Positions 28,573 through 36,239 of a DNA stretch of 64,000 nt are shown one piece after another. The translations under genes and the position numbers were made by a program. The stretch is from Microvirga sp. 3-52 (GTDB lineage Bacteria; Pseudomonadota; Alphaproteobacteria; Rhizobiales; Beijerinckiaceae). Positions within the stretch are counted from its first letter, which is position 1. Every line of letters begins with the position of its first letter. The notes beneath the pieces were generated by a model. The model saw only the letters and a program-made list of their open reading frames with translations. It was not told the DNA's origin and made no database searches. The DNA is taken from the NCBI RefSeq assembly GCF_018383585.1, contig NZ_JAHAMK010000001.1, forward strand, positions 235,017 to 299,016, in the 5' to 3' direction.

Positions 28573-29397
28573 ATGAGGACCGGGATGGATCAGGCAACCT
28601 CCCTTGCGGCGGTGGCGCTCAACGATGTCGCCATCACGTTCGGGTCGAAAGTGGGTGGTTACACGGCGGTCAGCGGCATTGATCTCTTGGTTCGCCCGGG
28701 CGAGTTCGTGGCGATCGTCGGGCCGACGGGATCCGGCAAGTCCACGATTCTCAATGCGGCCGCCGGCCTGCTGAAGCCGTCCGCAGGTCGGGTCAGGATC
28801 TTCGGCAGCGATCTGTCCAATCTCAATCTGCGTGCCGGATATCTCTTCCAGCAGGACGCGCTGATGCCGTGGAAGACGGCTCTCGACAATGTGGCTGTCG
28901 CTCTCGAATCGAAGGGCGTCTCGCGCAACGACGCCTTGCAGCGCGCAAGGGATTGGCTGGTGCGCGTCGGGCTCTCGGCCTTCGTCGATCGGTATCCGCA
29001 CATGCTCTCCGGCGGCCAGCGCAAGCGCGTGGCGCTGGCCCAGGTTCTGATCCGCGATCCCGAGATCCTTCTGATGGACGAGCCATTCGGGCCTCTCGAT
29101 GCGCAGACGCGGCAGATCATGGGCAATCTGCTTTTGAGTTTATGGGCGGCGGATCGCAAGGCGGTGATGTTCGTCACGCACGATCTGGAGGAGGCAATTG
29201 CCCTGGCCGATCGTGTGGTTCTGATGTCGGCGGGGCCCGCCGCGGGGATCATCGGCGACTTTCCGGTGGACCTGCCCCGGCCACGCGACATTGCGGAAGT
29301 GCGCATGGAGCCCACGTTCCACCGCATCCACAAGGAGATCTGGGCGAGCCTGCGCGTCGAGGTTCAGAAGGCCTACAGCCAAGGGGAGGGAACGTGA
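28573..29397 (+). CDS. NitT/TauT-type ABC transporter ATP-binding protein
   Basis: 274 residues from the ATG at 28573 (AGAGGG upstream; ATGs at 28552 and 28585 are alternatives). Walker A is GPTGSGKST, the signature LSGGQRKRVALAQ, Walker B ILLMDEPFG, and the H-loop VTHDLEEA. Similar to SsuB/TauB/NrtD ATPases. The permease start overlaps its stop (TGATG). Third gene of the unit is a periplasmic binding protein. Substrate unknown: no sulfonate, nitrate or thiamine metabolic gene sits alongside. Confidence 0.92.
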   Translation: MRTGMDQATSLAAVALNDVAITFGSKVGGYTAVSGIDLLVRPGEFVAIVGPTGSGKSTILNAAAGLLKPSAGRVRIFGSDLSNLNLRAGYLFQQDALMPWKTALDNVAVALESKGVSRNDALQRARDWLVRVGLSAFVDRYPHMLSGGQRKRVALAQVLIRDPEILLMDEPFGPLDAQTRQIMGNLLLSLWAADRKAVMFVTHDLEEAIALADRVVLMSAGPAAGIIGDFPVDLPRPRDIAEVRMEPTFHRIHKEIWASLRVEVQKAYSQGEGT

Positions 29398-30188
29398 TGC
29401 CGCGTCTGAAACTGACCGTTCTCCAGATCGGCGTGGGTCTGATCTTCCTTCTGCTGTGGCATGTACTGACCGTCTATCCGATCTCCGGAACGGCCAAGCA
29501 GGTCCAGTTCTTCTTCTCGACGCCGCTCGACGTTCTGAAACGGTGCTGGACCCTCTTCGCCAGCGGAGAGATCTGGGGGCATCTCTGGATCACATTGGTC
29601 GAGACGATCCTGGCCTTTCTGATCGGCGCAGGCGGCGGGATCATTTTCGGATTCCTCTTCGCACGGAAGGAACTGCTTGCTGCGGTCTTCGATCCTTACA
29701 TCAAGGCCGCGAATGCATTGCCACGCGTTGTGCTTGCCCCGATCTTCGCTCTCTGGTTCGGCCTCGGCATCTGGTCGAAGGTGGCGCTCGGCTTCACGCT
29801 CGTGTTCTTCATCGTATTCTTCAACGTGTATCAGGGCGTCCGCGAAGTGTCGCCCGTCGTGCTCGCCAATGCGCGGATGCTCGGAATGAACGAACGCCAG
29901 CTGCTTCGGCACGTCTATTGGCCTTCGGCGTTGACCTGGGTGTTCTCGTCACTTCACACCTCGGTGGGGTTCGCCCTCGTGGGTGCCGTCGTGGGCGAAT
30001 ATCTCGGATCGTCTGCCGGCCTCGGCTACAAGATCCATGAGGCCGAGAGCGTTTTCGATGTGACCGGCGTCTTCGCCGGCATGCTGATCCTGTCCGTCTT
30101 CGTCATCTTGATCGACATGCTCGTGACGAGGATCGAAAACCGCTTCCTGGTCTGGCGGCCGCAGACGTCCCTGGCCGCTCGAACATAG
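29397..30188 (+). CDS. NitT/TauT-type ABC transporter permease
   Basis: 263 residues, about six membrane helices. It has the EAA loop (NARMLGMNERQLLRHVYWPSALTWVFSSLHTSVGFALVGAVVGEYLGSSAGLGYKI) typical of the SsuC/TauC-like permeases. The start is the ATG at 29397, one base overlapping the ATPase stop. Many other frames pass through this stretch, but only this one has membrane helices and the EAA motif. It works with the ATPase before it and the binding protein after it. Confidence 0.92.
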   Translation: MPRLKLTVLQIGVGLIFLLLWHVLTVYPISGTAKQVQFFFSTPLDVLKRCWTLFASGEIWGHLWITLVETILAFLIGAGGGIIFGFLFARKELLAAVFDPYIKAANALPRVVLAPIFALWFGLGIWSKVALGFTLVFFIVFFNVYQGVREVSPVVLANARMLGMNERQLLRHVYWPSALTWVFSSLHTSVGFALVGAVVGEYLGSSAGLGYKIHEAESVFDVTGVFAGMLILSVFVILIDMLVTRIENRFLVWRPQTSLAART

Positions 30189-30226
30189 GATGTATAACGA
30201 ACACAATCAAAGCAGGGAGAAACGCC

Positions 30227-31249
30227 ATGGAACGCCGTACATTTCTGAAAAGCGCAGGAGCTCTCGGACTTGCCGCAGCTCTGGGCCCGAACGCATTCGC
30301 CCAAGGGGCGCCGGAGAAGGCGAAGGTTACGCTCGGCGTCGGCGGCAAGCCTCTGCTCTACTACCTGCCGCTCACCATTGCGGAGCGGAAGGGCTTCTTC
30401 AAGGAGCAGGGTCTTGAGGTCGAAATCAATGATTTCGGCGGCGGCGCGAAGTCGCTCCAGGCGCTCGTCGGCGGCTCCGTCGACGTGGTGACCGGAGCCT
30501 ACGAGCACACGATCCGGATGCAGGCCAAGGGTCAGGATATTGTGGCCGTTACGGAACTTGGCCGCTTCCCAGCCATCGTGATCGCGGTCAAGAAGGACAA
30601 GGCCGGGCAGATCAAGTCGGCTGCGGATTTCAAAGGTCTGAAGATCGGTGTCACGGCCCCCGGATCCTCGACTGCGCTCACCGCGCAATACGCCATGGTG
30701 AAAGCCGGCCTGAAGCCATCCGACGCTGCCATCATCGGCGTCGGCTCGGGCGCCAGCGGGGTGGCTGCCATGAAGAAGGGCGAGATCGACGTGATCTCCC
30801 ATCTCGATCCGGTCATCGCCAAGCTTGAAGCCGATGGGGATATTCAGATCCTGATCGACACCCGCACGGAGGCGGGAACCCGCGCTCTCTTCGGCGGCTC
30901 GAACCCGGCAGCAACGCTCTATACGAAAAAGGACTTCGTCGAGAAGAACCCGCAGACCACGCAACGCCTCGTCAATGCCTTGGTGAAGAGCCTGAAATGG
31001 CTTCAAAGCGCGAAGCCTGAGGATATCGCCGCCACGGTGCCGGAAGAGTACTACCTGGGTGACAAGCCGCTCTATCTCAAGGCCGTGCAGAACTCGCTCG
31101 AGAGCTATTCGCGCGACGGCATCATCCAGATGAGCGGCATGCAGAGCGTGCTCGAAATGCTGCGCCAGCTCGATCCCGAACTGAGGGATGCCAAGGTGGA
31201 TCTCGCAGCGACCTTCAACGACCGCTTCGTGCGGCAGGCGACGATCTAA
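30227..31249 (+). CDS. ABC transporter substrate-binding protein (NMT1/SsuA-like)
   Basis: 340 residues. The N-terminus MERRTFLKSAGALGLAAALGP has the Tat-like RRTFLK motif with a hydrophobic core and a likely cleavage near AFA-Q. The mature part (KVTLGVGGKPLLYYLPLTIAERKGFFKEQGLEVEINDFGGGAKSLQALVGGSVDVVTGAYEHTIRMQAKGQ) matches the NMT1-type periplasmic binding fold that serves sulfonate, taurine, nitrate or pyrimidine uptake. The ligand cannot be read from sequence. Gene order ATPase-permease-binding protein. Confidence 0.92.
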   Translation: MERRTFLKSAGALGLAAALGPNAFAQGAPEKAKVTLGVGGKPLLYYLPLTIAERKGFFKEQGLEVEINDFGGGAKSLQALVGGSVDVVTGAYEHTIRMQAKGQDIVAVTELGRFPAIVIAVKKDKAGQIKSAADFKGLKIGVTAPGSSTALTAQYAMVKAGLKPSDAAIIGVGSGASGVAAMKKGEIDVISHLDPVIAKLEADGDIQILIDTRTEAGTRALFGGSNPAATLYTKKDFVEKNPQTTQRLVNALVKSLKWLQSAKPEDIAATVPEEYYLGDKPLYLKAVQNSLESYSRDGIIQMSGMQSVLEMLRQLDPELRDAKVDLAATFNDRFVRQATI

Positions 31250-31732
31250 GCCCGCACGGGCAAACACAAAGGATGTTGCCGGCACGAGACTTGTGGCGGC
31301 GGCTCCTCGACGTCCGGCCTGTAAATACCATGCGCTATCTTTCCCTCTCCCTTGCGGGGAGGAGTTAGAGATGGGGGAGGTGCAATTGGATGAGACCTTT
31401 CCAGCCTTGTGCCGGCCATCCTTATCCTGTGAGGCTCGACGCTTCATGCCATCGGGATCACCGGCACAGGGCCGATGATGACGTGGCGGGGAGAGCCGTG
31501 CCAGACTTACCCAGGGCATTGCTTGGACTCTGCGACGCGCACCCTTGTTCTCCCCGTATGGGCAAGGGAAACACCTGTGTCTCCTGTTTTGAGCCTGACT
31601 CTCAGGTTCATGTCATAGAGTGACTTCACCTCTCACACGACAGCACGTTCGGTTGACAGAAAGGCGCGTGGCAGTACCTCATCCGGTGCTGAAGAATCGA
31701 TGTTCTCCTGCCCTTGAAGAGGTCTGGTCCGC
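31250..31732. other. intergenic region with repeat fragments
   Basis: 483 bases. A CTCTCCC-TTGC-GGGGAGGAG repeat fragment (around 31342-31367) resembles the widespread rhizobial 'ctctccccttgcggggagag' element. Copy 2 of the dispersed repeat follows (31405-31485). The rest has no gene. It probably carries the phzF promoter near TTGACA (31651-31660 region). Confidence 0.55.
31405..31485. repeat. dispersed intergenic repeat, copy 2
   Basis: Bases 31441-31468 are identical to 2289-2316 and the flanks are similar (GCCGGCCAT upstream, GATGATGACGTG downstream). The internal hairpin seen in copy 1 is broken by one change here. Confidence 0.7.
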
Positions 31733-32638
31733 ATGTCCCGTCGCTTTGTCACCCTCGACGTCTTCACTTCCGAGCGCTTTGCCGGAAATCCACTTGCGGT
31801 CGTTCTGGAAGCCGAGGGGCTCGATACGGCAGGCATGCAGAGGATCGCCAAGGAGTTCAACCTCTCCGAGACCGTCTTCGTCTTCCCGCCATCCGAGCCG
31901 CGTCAGCGCGCCGATATCCGCATCTTCACGCCGGCGCGCGAATTGCCCTTTGCCGGGCACCCGACCGTGGGAACGGCGGTGCTGCTGGCACTTCTTGATC
32001 AGAACGGCGAGAACGGCGCCGTGGCCTTTGGCCTAAAGGAGCAGGTCGGCATCGTCCCCTGTGCGGTCGAGGTGAAGGATGCGACGGGCGGCACGGCGCG
32101 GTTTCGCCTGCCGCGCTTGCCCTTCGTGTGGGGGGAGGGCAAGGACTCTACGACATGTGCTTGGGCACTCGGCCTCGATCCCACGGAAATCGGCTTCGAC
32201 CGCCATGTTCCGAGCCGTCATTCGGCAGGCGTCGCTTACGATCTCGTGCCGGTCTCCTCTCTCGACGCGCTGGCGAAATCAAAACCGCAAGGCGAGGCCT
32301 TCGACAAGGCCTTCGGCGACAGTGACCACCCGGCGCCTTATGTCTATGCCCGGATCCCTCAGTCAGACGGCCTGCGTTTCCGCGCCCGCATGTTCGGTTT
32401 GGGGATGGGCATCGCGGAAGATCCGGCGACCGGCTCCGCTGCGGCCGCCTTCGCGGGCGCGCTCATGCAGTGCGAGCCCCTGGGCGACGGCGAGCACAAC
32501 ATCGTCATCGAGCAGGGCGTCGAAATGGGGCGTCCGAGCGAGATCGTCCTGCAGATGGTGATCAAGGACGGAGCCCTCGTCTCGGCGGAGATCGGTGGCC
32601 ACGCGGTGATGATGAACCGCGGCGAGATCCTGGCGTGA
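31733..32638 (+). CDS. PhzF family protein
   Basis: 301 residues. Both halves of the diaminopimelate-epimerase-like fold are present: FTSERFAGNPLAVVLEAEGL with catalytic Glu in FNLSETVFVF, LPFAGHPTVGTAVLLAL, and in the second half GIAEDPATGSAAAAFAGALMQ. Family members isomerise small acids; some act in phenazine synthesis, most have unknown substrates. No other phenazine gene is present, so phenazine synthesis is not implied. The NUDIX-like gene starts inside its stop codon (GTGA). Confidence 0.9.
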   Translation: MSRRFVTLDVFTSERFAGNPLAVVLEAEGLDTAGMQRIAKEFNLSETVFVFPPSEPRQRADIRIFTPARELPFAGHPTVGTAVLLALLDQNGENGAVAFGLKEQVGIVPCAVEVKDATGGTARFRLPRLPFVWGEGKDSTTCAWALGLDPTEIGFDRHVPSRHSAGVAYDLVPVSSLDALAKSKPQGEAFDKAFGDSDHPAPYVYARIPQSDGLRFRARMFGLGMGIAEDPATGSAAAAFAGALMQCEPLGDGEHNIVIEQGVEMGRPSEIVLQMVIKDGALVSAEIGGHAVMMNRGEILA

Positions 32639-33348
32639 ATCGTGAGCCTCAGATCCGGCGCGTCACCCGCGTCGAGGCATTCTGTCGTCCGCTGGATTGG
32701 GCATGGCCGAAGCAGAACCGGGAATTCATTGAGGAGAACTGGAAACGGCGCACGGCAGGCAAGCCGCAGATGTTCAACGGACGGGTGCTGCTGCTCCAGG
32801 ATGTGGAATACGAGCAGGATCTGTGCCGCAACACCTATTTCGCGGTCGATTACGCGGATTTCGTGGCCTGGATCGACAAGGGTTATCCGGACCCCGCCAT
32901 CGCCAACGGATTTGCCATGGGAGCGCTGCGCGGCTCCGACGGAGCCTTCATCTGCGGGGTCATGGGGAACGGCACGACCAATGCGGGCCGCATATATTTC
33001 GCCGCGGGTACGCCCGATCTTTCCGATCTAAGGCCGGACGGCACGGTCGATCTTGCCACCAGTCTCACGCGAGAACTGGCTGAAGAGACAGGTCTTTCCG
33101 AGGATGATTATCACGTGGACGATGAATGGATTGTCGTCCAGCGATGGCCGACAATTGCGCTGCTGCGGATGGTGACCCTGCCGGTCACGGCGGAGGAGGG
33201 CGCTGCAAGAATCCGCGCCAACATCGCGGCCCAGAACGAGCCCGAATTGCAGGATGTACGGATCGTCCACGGGAAAGAGGACATCGATCCGGAACGGATG
33301 CCGCTGTTCCTGCAATCGTTCTTCGGCTGGGTCTTCGATCAGAGATAG
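32635..33348 (+). CDS. NUDIX-like protein with a degenerate box
   Basis: 237 residues from a GTG that overlaps the phzF stop. R146-E-L-A-E-E-T-G153 matches the core REUxEExGU of the Nudix box. The Glu expected eight positions before that Arg is replaced (VDLATSLT precedes it), so the box is degenerate and hydrolysis is uncertain. The flanking region (FAMGALRGSDGAFICGVMGNGTTNAGRIYFAAGTPD) fits the strand pattern of the fold. It is translationally coupled to phzF. Its tail overlaps the next, opposite gene by 10 bases. Substrate unknown. Confidence 0.8.
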   Translation: MNREPQIRRVTRVEAFCRPLDWAWPKQNREFIEENWKRRTAGKPQMFNGRVLLLQDVEYEQDLCRNTYFAVDYADFVAWIDKGYPDPAIANGFAMGALRGSDGAFICGVMGNGTTNAGRIYFAAGTPDLSDLRPDGTVDLATSLTRELAEETGLSEDDYHVDDEWIVVQRWPTIALLRMVTLPVTAEEGAARIRANIAAQNEPELQDVRIVHGKEDIDPERMPLFLQSFFGWVFDQR

Positions 33349-33668
33349 CCGTGACGGGACTTCGTGGCATTGACCATGCGCACGGCTTCCGCATTGCGCC
33401 CGCCGGCGCAGGCGGCCTCCGCTTGGCCGATCTCGCGGTCGACCTGGTTGTAGACCGACTGGTTCACGTGCCCCATGGCAAGATCGTTGCTCATCACGGC
33501 GCGGTATCGGTCGATCTCGCCCTTGCAGCCCGATCCTTCCGGCATGCGGAAGCCGGAGGGCGTGGCGCTGGTGCTCGCGGGGGCAGGGGCCGAAACGGTC
33601 TGATTGCAGGCGGCCAGGGGCAGCGCCAGCAATCCCGTCAGGTACAGGGAAAGGATCGCTGTTCTCAT
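33339..33668 (-). CDS. small predicted lipoprotein
   Basis: 109 residues from the ATG at 33668 (AGGAG 7 bases upstream). A lipoprotein signal MRTAILSLYLTGLLALPLAAC has the lipobox LAAC. The mature part is a Ser/Ala-rich linker, then MPEGSGCKGEIDRYRAVMSNDLAMGHVNQSVYNQVDREIGQAEAACAGGRNAEAVRMVNATKSRHGY, a short helical domain with a likely Cys pair. Similar lipoproteins are common in Hyphomicrobiales but have no known function. Convergent with the NUDIX-like gene. Confidence 0.78.
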   Translation of the reverse strand: MRTAILSLYLTGLLALPLAACNQTVSAPAPASTSATPSGFRMPEGSGCKGEIDRYRAVMSNDLAMGHVNQSVYNQVDREIGQAEAACAGGRNAEAVRMVNATKSRHGYL

Positions 33669-33895
33669 GAAAACACTCCTGGTTAGGCGAGGGAGGGGAA
33701 TAACGGCCAAGCTTCATCCGATCTAGGGCAATTTGGCCGTAAACCAGCCCCCCATGGCTCGAGTCATAACCCATACGTTCGTCGAGCTTTGACTTTTCGT
33801 TTGTTTCAACGGCTTGCCATCTGAACGAAGCCCCGTTACAAACAAACCCGTTGTTCGCGGCTTCAAGCCCGCGGCCGAGGAGGATTTGGGCAGCG

Positions 33896-33991
33896 ATGAT
33901 AATCGGCTTCCCCAGCGCATGGACGAACGGACCCGCTCCCGCGGCCGATCGCGCGCGTCTTCCTGGCCTCCTTCTCCTTAGCTGCCCCTGA
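33896..33991 (+). CDS. leuA leader peptide with Leu codon run
   Basis: 31 codons from the ATG at 33896 to the TGA at 33989, with GAGGAGG about 12 bases upstream. Near the end it reads R-L-P-G-L-L-L-L-S-C-P, five Leu in seven codons, four of them consecutive. It sits 116 bases before leuA. The sequence immediately after can form competing hairpins. This fits a leucine attenuator. A second, out-of-frame small ORF from ATG 33920 has no Leu run. Confidence 0.72.
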   Translation: MIIGFPSAWTNGPAPAADRARLPGLLLLSCP

Positions 33992-34062
33992 GGGTCGGCT
34001 GGGCGTTGCCGCCTGGGCTCTCAGGGGTTCTGGACCAGCAGGAACAACCTTGAGCGCCCAGG
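33985..34062 (+). promoter_or_regulatory. leader RNA with competing hairpins upstream of leuA
   Basis: CCCCTGAG (33985-33992, spanning the leader stop) pairs with CTCAGGGG (34020-34027). Alternatively CTGGGCG (33999-34005) or CCTGGGC (34012-34018) pairs with CGCCCAGG (34055-34062). The two states cannot coexist fully. I see no T run, so if this attenuates it may act by a rho-dependent or translational route. Confidence 0.55.
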
Positions 34063-34107
34063 ATCACACTTCCGACGGCCTCGCCCCCTCCGAGAAGGAC
34101 TAGAATA

Positions 34108-35670
34108 ATGACCGCTTCCGTATCCGGCTCCTCCAAGGACCGCGTTCTGATCTTCGACACGACCCTGCGCGACGGCGAGCAGTGCCCCGGCGCCACCATG
34201 ACCCTGGAGGAGAAGCTCGAGGTTGCGGACCTGCTCGACACCATGGGGGTCGACATTATCGAGGCAGGCTTCCCGATTGCTTCTAACGGCGACTTCGAGG
34301 CCGTCTCGCTGATTGCCAAGCAGGTGAAGCGGGCCACCGTCGCCGGCCTCGCCCGCGCCATCTCGGCCGATATTGCCCGTGCGGGCGAGGCCGTGCGCCA
34401 CGCTGTGAGGCCCCGCATCCACACCTTTGTCTCCACCTCGCCGATCCATCTGGCGCATCAGATGCGCAAGTCGGAAGAGGAGGTTCTGGAGATCATCACC
34501 AAGACGGTGACCCAGGCGCGGAACCTGATCGAGGATGTCGAGTGGTCGGCCATGGACGCTACGCGCACGCCCCTCGACTACCTGTGCCGCTGCGTGGAAG
34601 CCGCCATCAAGGCCGGGGCCACTACCATCAACCTGCCCGATACGGTGGGCTATGCCACGCCGGACGAGTATCGCGCCATGTTCCGGGCGGTGCGGGAGCG
34701 GGTGCCGAATGCCGACAGGGCGATCTTCTCGGCCCATTGCCACAACGACCTGGGTCTTGCGGTCGCCAACTCCCTTGCCGCCTTGGAGGGCGGGGCCAGA
34801 CAGATCGAGTGCACTCTCAACGGCATCGGCGAGCGTGCGGGCAACGCGGCTCTGGAAGAGATCGTCATGGCGATCAAGACCCGCGGCGACGTGTTGCCCT
34901 ACGAGACGGGCATCGAGGCGACCATGCTGACCCGCGCCTCGAAGCTGGCCTCGGCAGCCACGTCTTTCCCGGTGCAGTACAACAAGGCCATCGTCGGCCG
35001 GAACGCCTTCGCCCATGAGAGCGGCATCCATCAGGATGGCATGCTGAAGAACGCCCAGACCTACGAGATCATGACCCCGGAGAGCGTCGGCGTATCCAAG
35101 ACCTCTCTGGTCATGGGCAAGCATTCGGGCCGCGCAGCCTTCCGCAACAAGCTGGAGGAGCTGGGCTACAGCCTCTCCGACAACCAGTTCCAGGATGCCT
35201 TCGAGCGGTTCAAGGAGCTCGCCGACCGCAAGAAGCACGTCTATGACGAGGATATCGAGGCGCTGGTCGACCAGAACATCGCCATGGCCCACGACCGCAT
35301 CAAGCTGGTCTCGCTCCATATCGTGGCCGGCACCCGTGGGCCGCAGCGCGCCACCATGCGGCTTCAGGTCGACGACAGGATCGTCATCGAGGAGCAGGAG
35401 GGCAACGGTCCGGTGGACGCCACCTTTAACGCCATCAAGGCCCTCGTGCCCCACGAGGCGGTTCTGGAGCTCTATCAGGTTCACGCGGTGACTGAGGGCA
35501 CGGATGCCCAAGCCGAGGTCTCGGTACGTCTCTCCGCGGACAACCGTAGCGTGACCTCCCGCGCGGCCGATCCGGACACCTTGGTCGCCTCCGCTCAAGC
35601 TTATCTGGGCGCCCTCAACAAGCTTATGAGCCGCGGCGCACGCCTGCACGCCCAGCACGCGGCGGAGTAA
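34108..35670 (+). CDS. leuA: 2-isopropylmalate synthase
   Basis: 520 residues, full-length LeuA that condenses acetyl-CoA with 2-oxoisovalerate, the first step of leucine synthesis. The TIM-barrel active site begins [16 protein letters not shown]. The metal-binding HxH is in [39 protein letters not shown] and [14 protein letters not shown] are present. The C-terminal regulatory domain for leucine feedback starts near residue 390 and is complete. A leucine-rich leader peptide precedes it, so control is probably both allosteric and by attenuation. Confidence 0.97.
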   Translation: MTASVSGSSKDRVLIFDTTLRDGEQCPGATMTLEEKLEVADLLDTMGVDIIEAGFPIASNGDFEAVSLIAKQVKRATVAGLARAISADIARAGEAVRHAVRPRIHTFVSTSPIHLAHQMRKSEEEVLEIITKTVTQARNLIEDVEWSAMDATRTPLDYLCRCVEAAIKAGATTINLPDTVGYATPDEYRAMFRAVRERVPNADRAIFSAHCHNDLGLAVANSLAALEGGARQIECTLNGIGERAGNAALEEIVMAIKTRGDVLPYETGIEATMLTRASKLASAATSFPVQYNKAIVGRNAFAHESGIHQDGMLKNAQTYEIMTPESVGVSKTSLVMGKHSGRAAFRNKLEELGYSLSDNQFQDAFERFKELADRKKHVYDEDIEALVDQNIAMAHDRIKLVSLHIVAGTRGPQRATMRLQVDDRIVIEEQEGNGPVDATFNAIKALVPHEAVLELYQVHAVTEGTDAQAEVSVRLSADNRSVTSRAADPDTLVASAQAYLGALNKLMSRGARLHAQHAAE

Positions 35671-35687
35671 CGTTCCTTCATGCTCGT

Positions 35688-35713
35688 GCATCCCCGGTTC
35701 GTGCCGGGGATGC
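35688..35713 (+). terminator. hairpin after leuA
   Basis: GCATCCCCGG (35688-35697), loop TTCGTG, CCGGGGATGC (35704-35713). The stem is perfect, the T run is weak (ACTTTTCT 15 bases later). It probably ends leuA transcription. Confidence 0.6.
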
Positions 35714-35906
35714 GCGGCCGATAGCGACTTTTCTGATTGCGGACATCGCTGTCTGCAGTGAGCATCGAAGCCGGAGAATGTTTCGAAGTAGCAAGGTTAC
35801 CGCTTGCTGACGGCTCGAACTGCTCGAGAGATCGCCGAACGCGGCCTTGCCGTTTGGCATGGCCGATCTGGTCTGACCCGTTCTGGAGTGGTGTTCCTGA
35901 AGAGAT
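35714..35906. other. intergenic gap, nothing recognised
   Basis: Bases between the leuA hairpin and the tRNA 3' end; no gene or clear motif. Confidence 0.4.
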
Positions 35907-35982
<76 letters not shown>

Positions 35983-36239
35983 GTCGCCGAAGCGAGTTCA
36001 GCGGCGCGATGTCCGCTGAAGAGGCCGTGCGTGTAACAAACCGCATGCCCCCTGTCTAGCCTGTTTGATGAGGTTTTTCGGCATCAGGCCGCAGATTCTA
36101 GCGATGTGCCGTCGCCGATGTCCTGCCCGTGACTTTCATCGCCTTGGTCCGCCTCCTCGGAACGGTCAGGCTTTCCGATCATTGACATAAGTTGTGTCGA
36201 CCGCCGCGCGTGAACGGCGGCAAGCGGGAGGCTGGCCCC
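35983..36239. promoter_or_regulatory. region between tRNA-Lys and the molybdoenzyme gene
   Basis: An inverted repeat TTCAGCGG/CCGCTGAA (35997-36020) lies just 5' of the tRNA. ATTGACATAAG near 36181 could be a -35 box for the molybdoenzyme operon. No coding frame. Confidence 0.35.

Noticed and set aside
32470..32634. Longer start for the NUDIX-like gene reaching into phzF
   Set aside because: It would overlap phzF by 165 bases; the GTG at 32635 gives the usual GTGA coupling.
31733..32638. PhzF gene as evidence for phenazine production
   Set aside because: Only phzF-like is present and this family is widespread outside phenazine pathways; no phzA, B, D, E or G is in the window.
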